From Globodera rostochiensis (Eukaryota > Nematoda > Chromadorea > Rhabditida > Heteroderidae): 64,000 nucleotides of DNA. Location of the stretch: contig JAEVLN010000002.1 of NCBI GenBank assembly GCA_018350325.1, forward strand, positions 5,315,456-5,379,455. Direction: 5' to 3'. Positions 63,956-64,000 of the stretch are shown piece by piece (positions within the stretch are counted from its first letter, which is position 1; every line of letters begins with the position of its first letter). The translations under genes and the position numbers were made by a program. The notes under the pieces were generated by a model that ran no database searches, had not been told where the DNA came from, and saw only the letters and a program-made list of their open reading frames with translations.

Positions 63956-64000
63956 TCCTTTCATTTTTTTGATAACTTCTTAATCTTCCATTTAAATTAT

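Larger units (their letters stand above)
46000..64000. other. Mostly T-rich (+ strand) gene-free domain
   Basis: T exceeds A on the + strand over most of this interval, with islands near 47,160-47,260, 47,690-47,760, 48,290-48,380, 50,490-50,640, 51,290-51,370, 52,530-52,580, 58,190-58,310, 60,360-60,490 and 62,600-62,670. The island at 50,490-50,640 is notably GC-rich (gagggcgctagcgcgccaac) and contains the palindromic word ggcgctagcgc. No supported gene. Named repeats are listed separately. Confidence 0.6.

Noticed and set aside
1..64000. Ciliate germline DNA with scrambled coding segments separated by AT-rich eliminated sequence
   Set aside because: Islands do not translate into continuous protein in either code, and I saw no pointer repeats linking them.
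1..64000. Giant mitochondrial genome with GC clusters
   Set aside because: No rRNA, tRNA or respiratory gene in 64 kb, and nuclear-style transposable elements are present.

Overview
This 64 kb window is very AT-rich (low-to-mid 20s percent G+C by eye, not counted). I find no protein-coding gene in it that I can support. The longest open frame is about 131 codons and sits in a C-tract and minisatellite region. The many 60-110 codon frames are about what chance gives at this composition. I see no rRNA, no intact tRNA, no CRISPR array and no bacterial-style operon. The makeup (dispersed diverged duplications, minisatellites, long C/G homopolymers, short inverted-repeat elements, a foldback element, tRNA-like fragments) fits a gene-free part of a eukaryotic nuclear genome, most likely an invertebrate. 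I cannot name the organism.

Two structures run through the window. First, the A/T bias is strand-asymmetric in blocks: about 1-22,970 is A-rich on the + strand, 22,970-36,840 is T-rich, 36,840-42,280 is A-rich, 42,280-46,000 is mixed, and 46,000-64,000 is mostly T-rich. Second, the sequence alternates between 30-150 bp islands of ordinary composition and long AT-only linkers. Where a segment is duplicated, the islands tend to align cleanly while the linkers carry most of the indels. Examples are a 43 bp core identical in two copies at 42,756 and 43,467, and a 31 bp island shared by 43,001 and 58,275.

Layout. 1-22,970: islands and linkers, a TTTCGG-type degenerate repeat (201-337), a C20 tract, diverged duplications (12.4/16.1 kb and 13.5/13.9 kb), a five-unit minisatellite with C tracts (17.4-17.7 kb) followed by a compositionally distinct block to about 18,980, and an apparently perfect 392 bp tandem duplication (20,749-21,532). 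22,970-36,840: a diverged tandem pair (24.2-25.2 kb), a dispersed palindromic repeat (28.5 kb), a duplication of about 1 kb (29.8/31.9 kb), a GC hairpin (34.35 kb) and a degenerate tRNA-like sequence next to the skew switch (36.65 kb). 36,840-46,000: local duplications and a 354 bp inverted-repeat element (45,689-46,042). 46,000-64,000: a homopurine tract, three copies of one repeat family, a segmental pair (53.7/57.3 kb), a foldback element with an 8 bp target-site duplication (54,365-55,106), a 352 bp inverted-repeat candidate (56,047-56,398), a tRNA/SINE-like island (56.75 kb) and a 305 bp element full of CCCGCCCGG words with a near-perfect 8 bp target-site duplication (60,779-61,083).

The best candidate for something new is a set of short non-autonomous elements. 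Their ends resemble YAGGGYT, a hAT-like terminus, yet each carries its own private degenerate minisatellite. The second candidate is the island/linker organisation inside strand-skewed domains, which could be a small-RNA or other non-coding transcription cluster. Both are inferences from the sequence alone.
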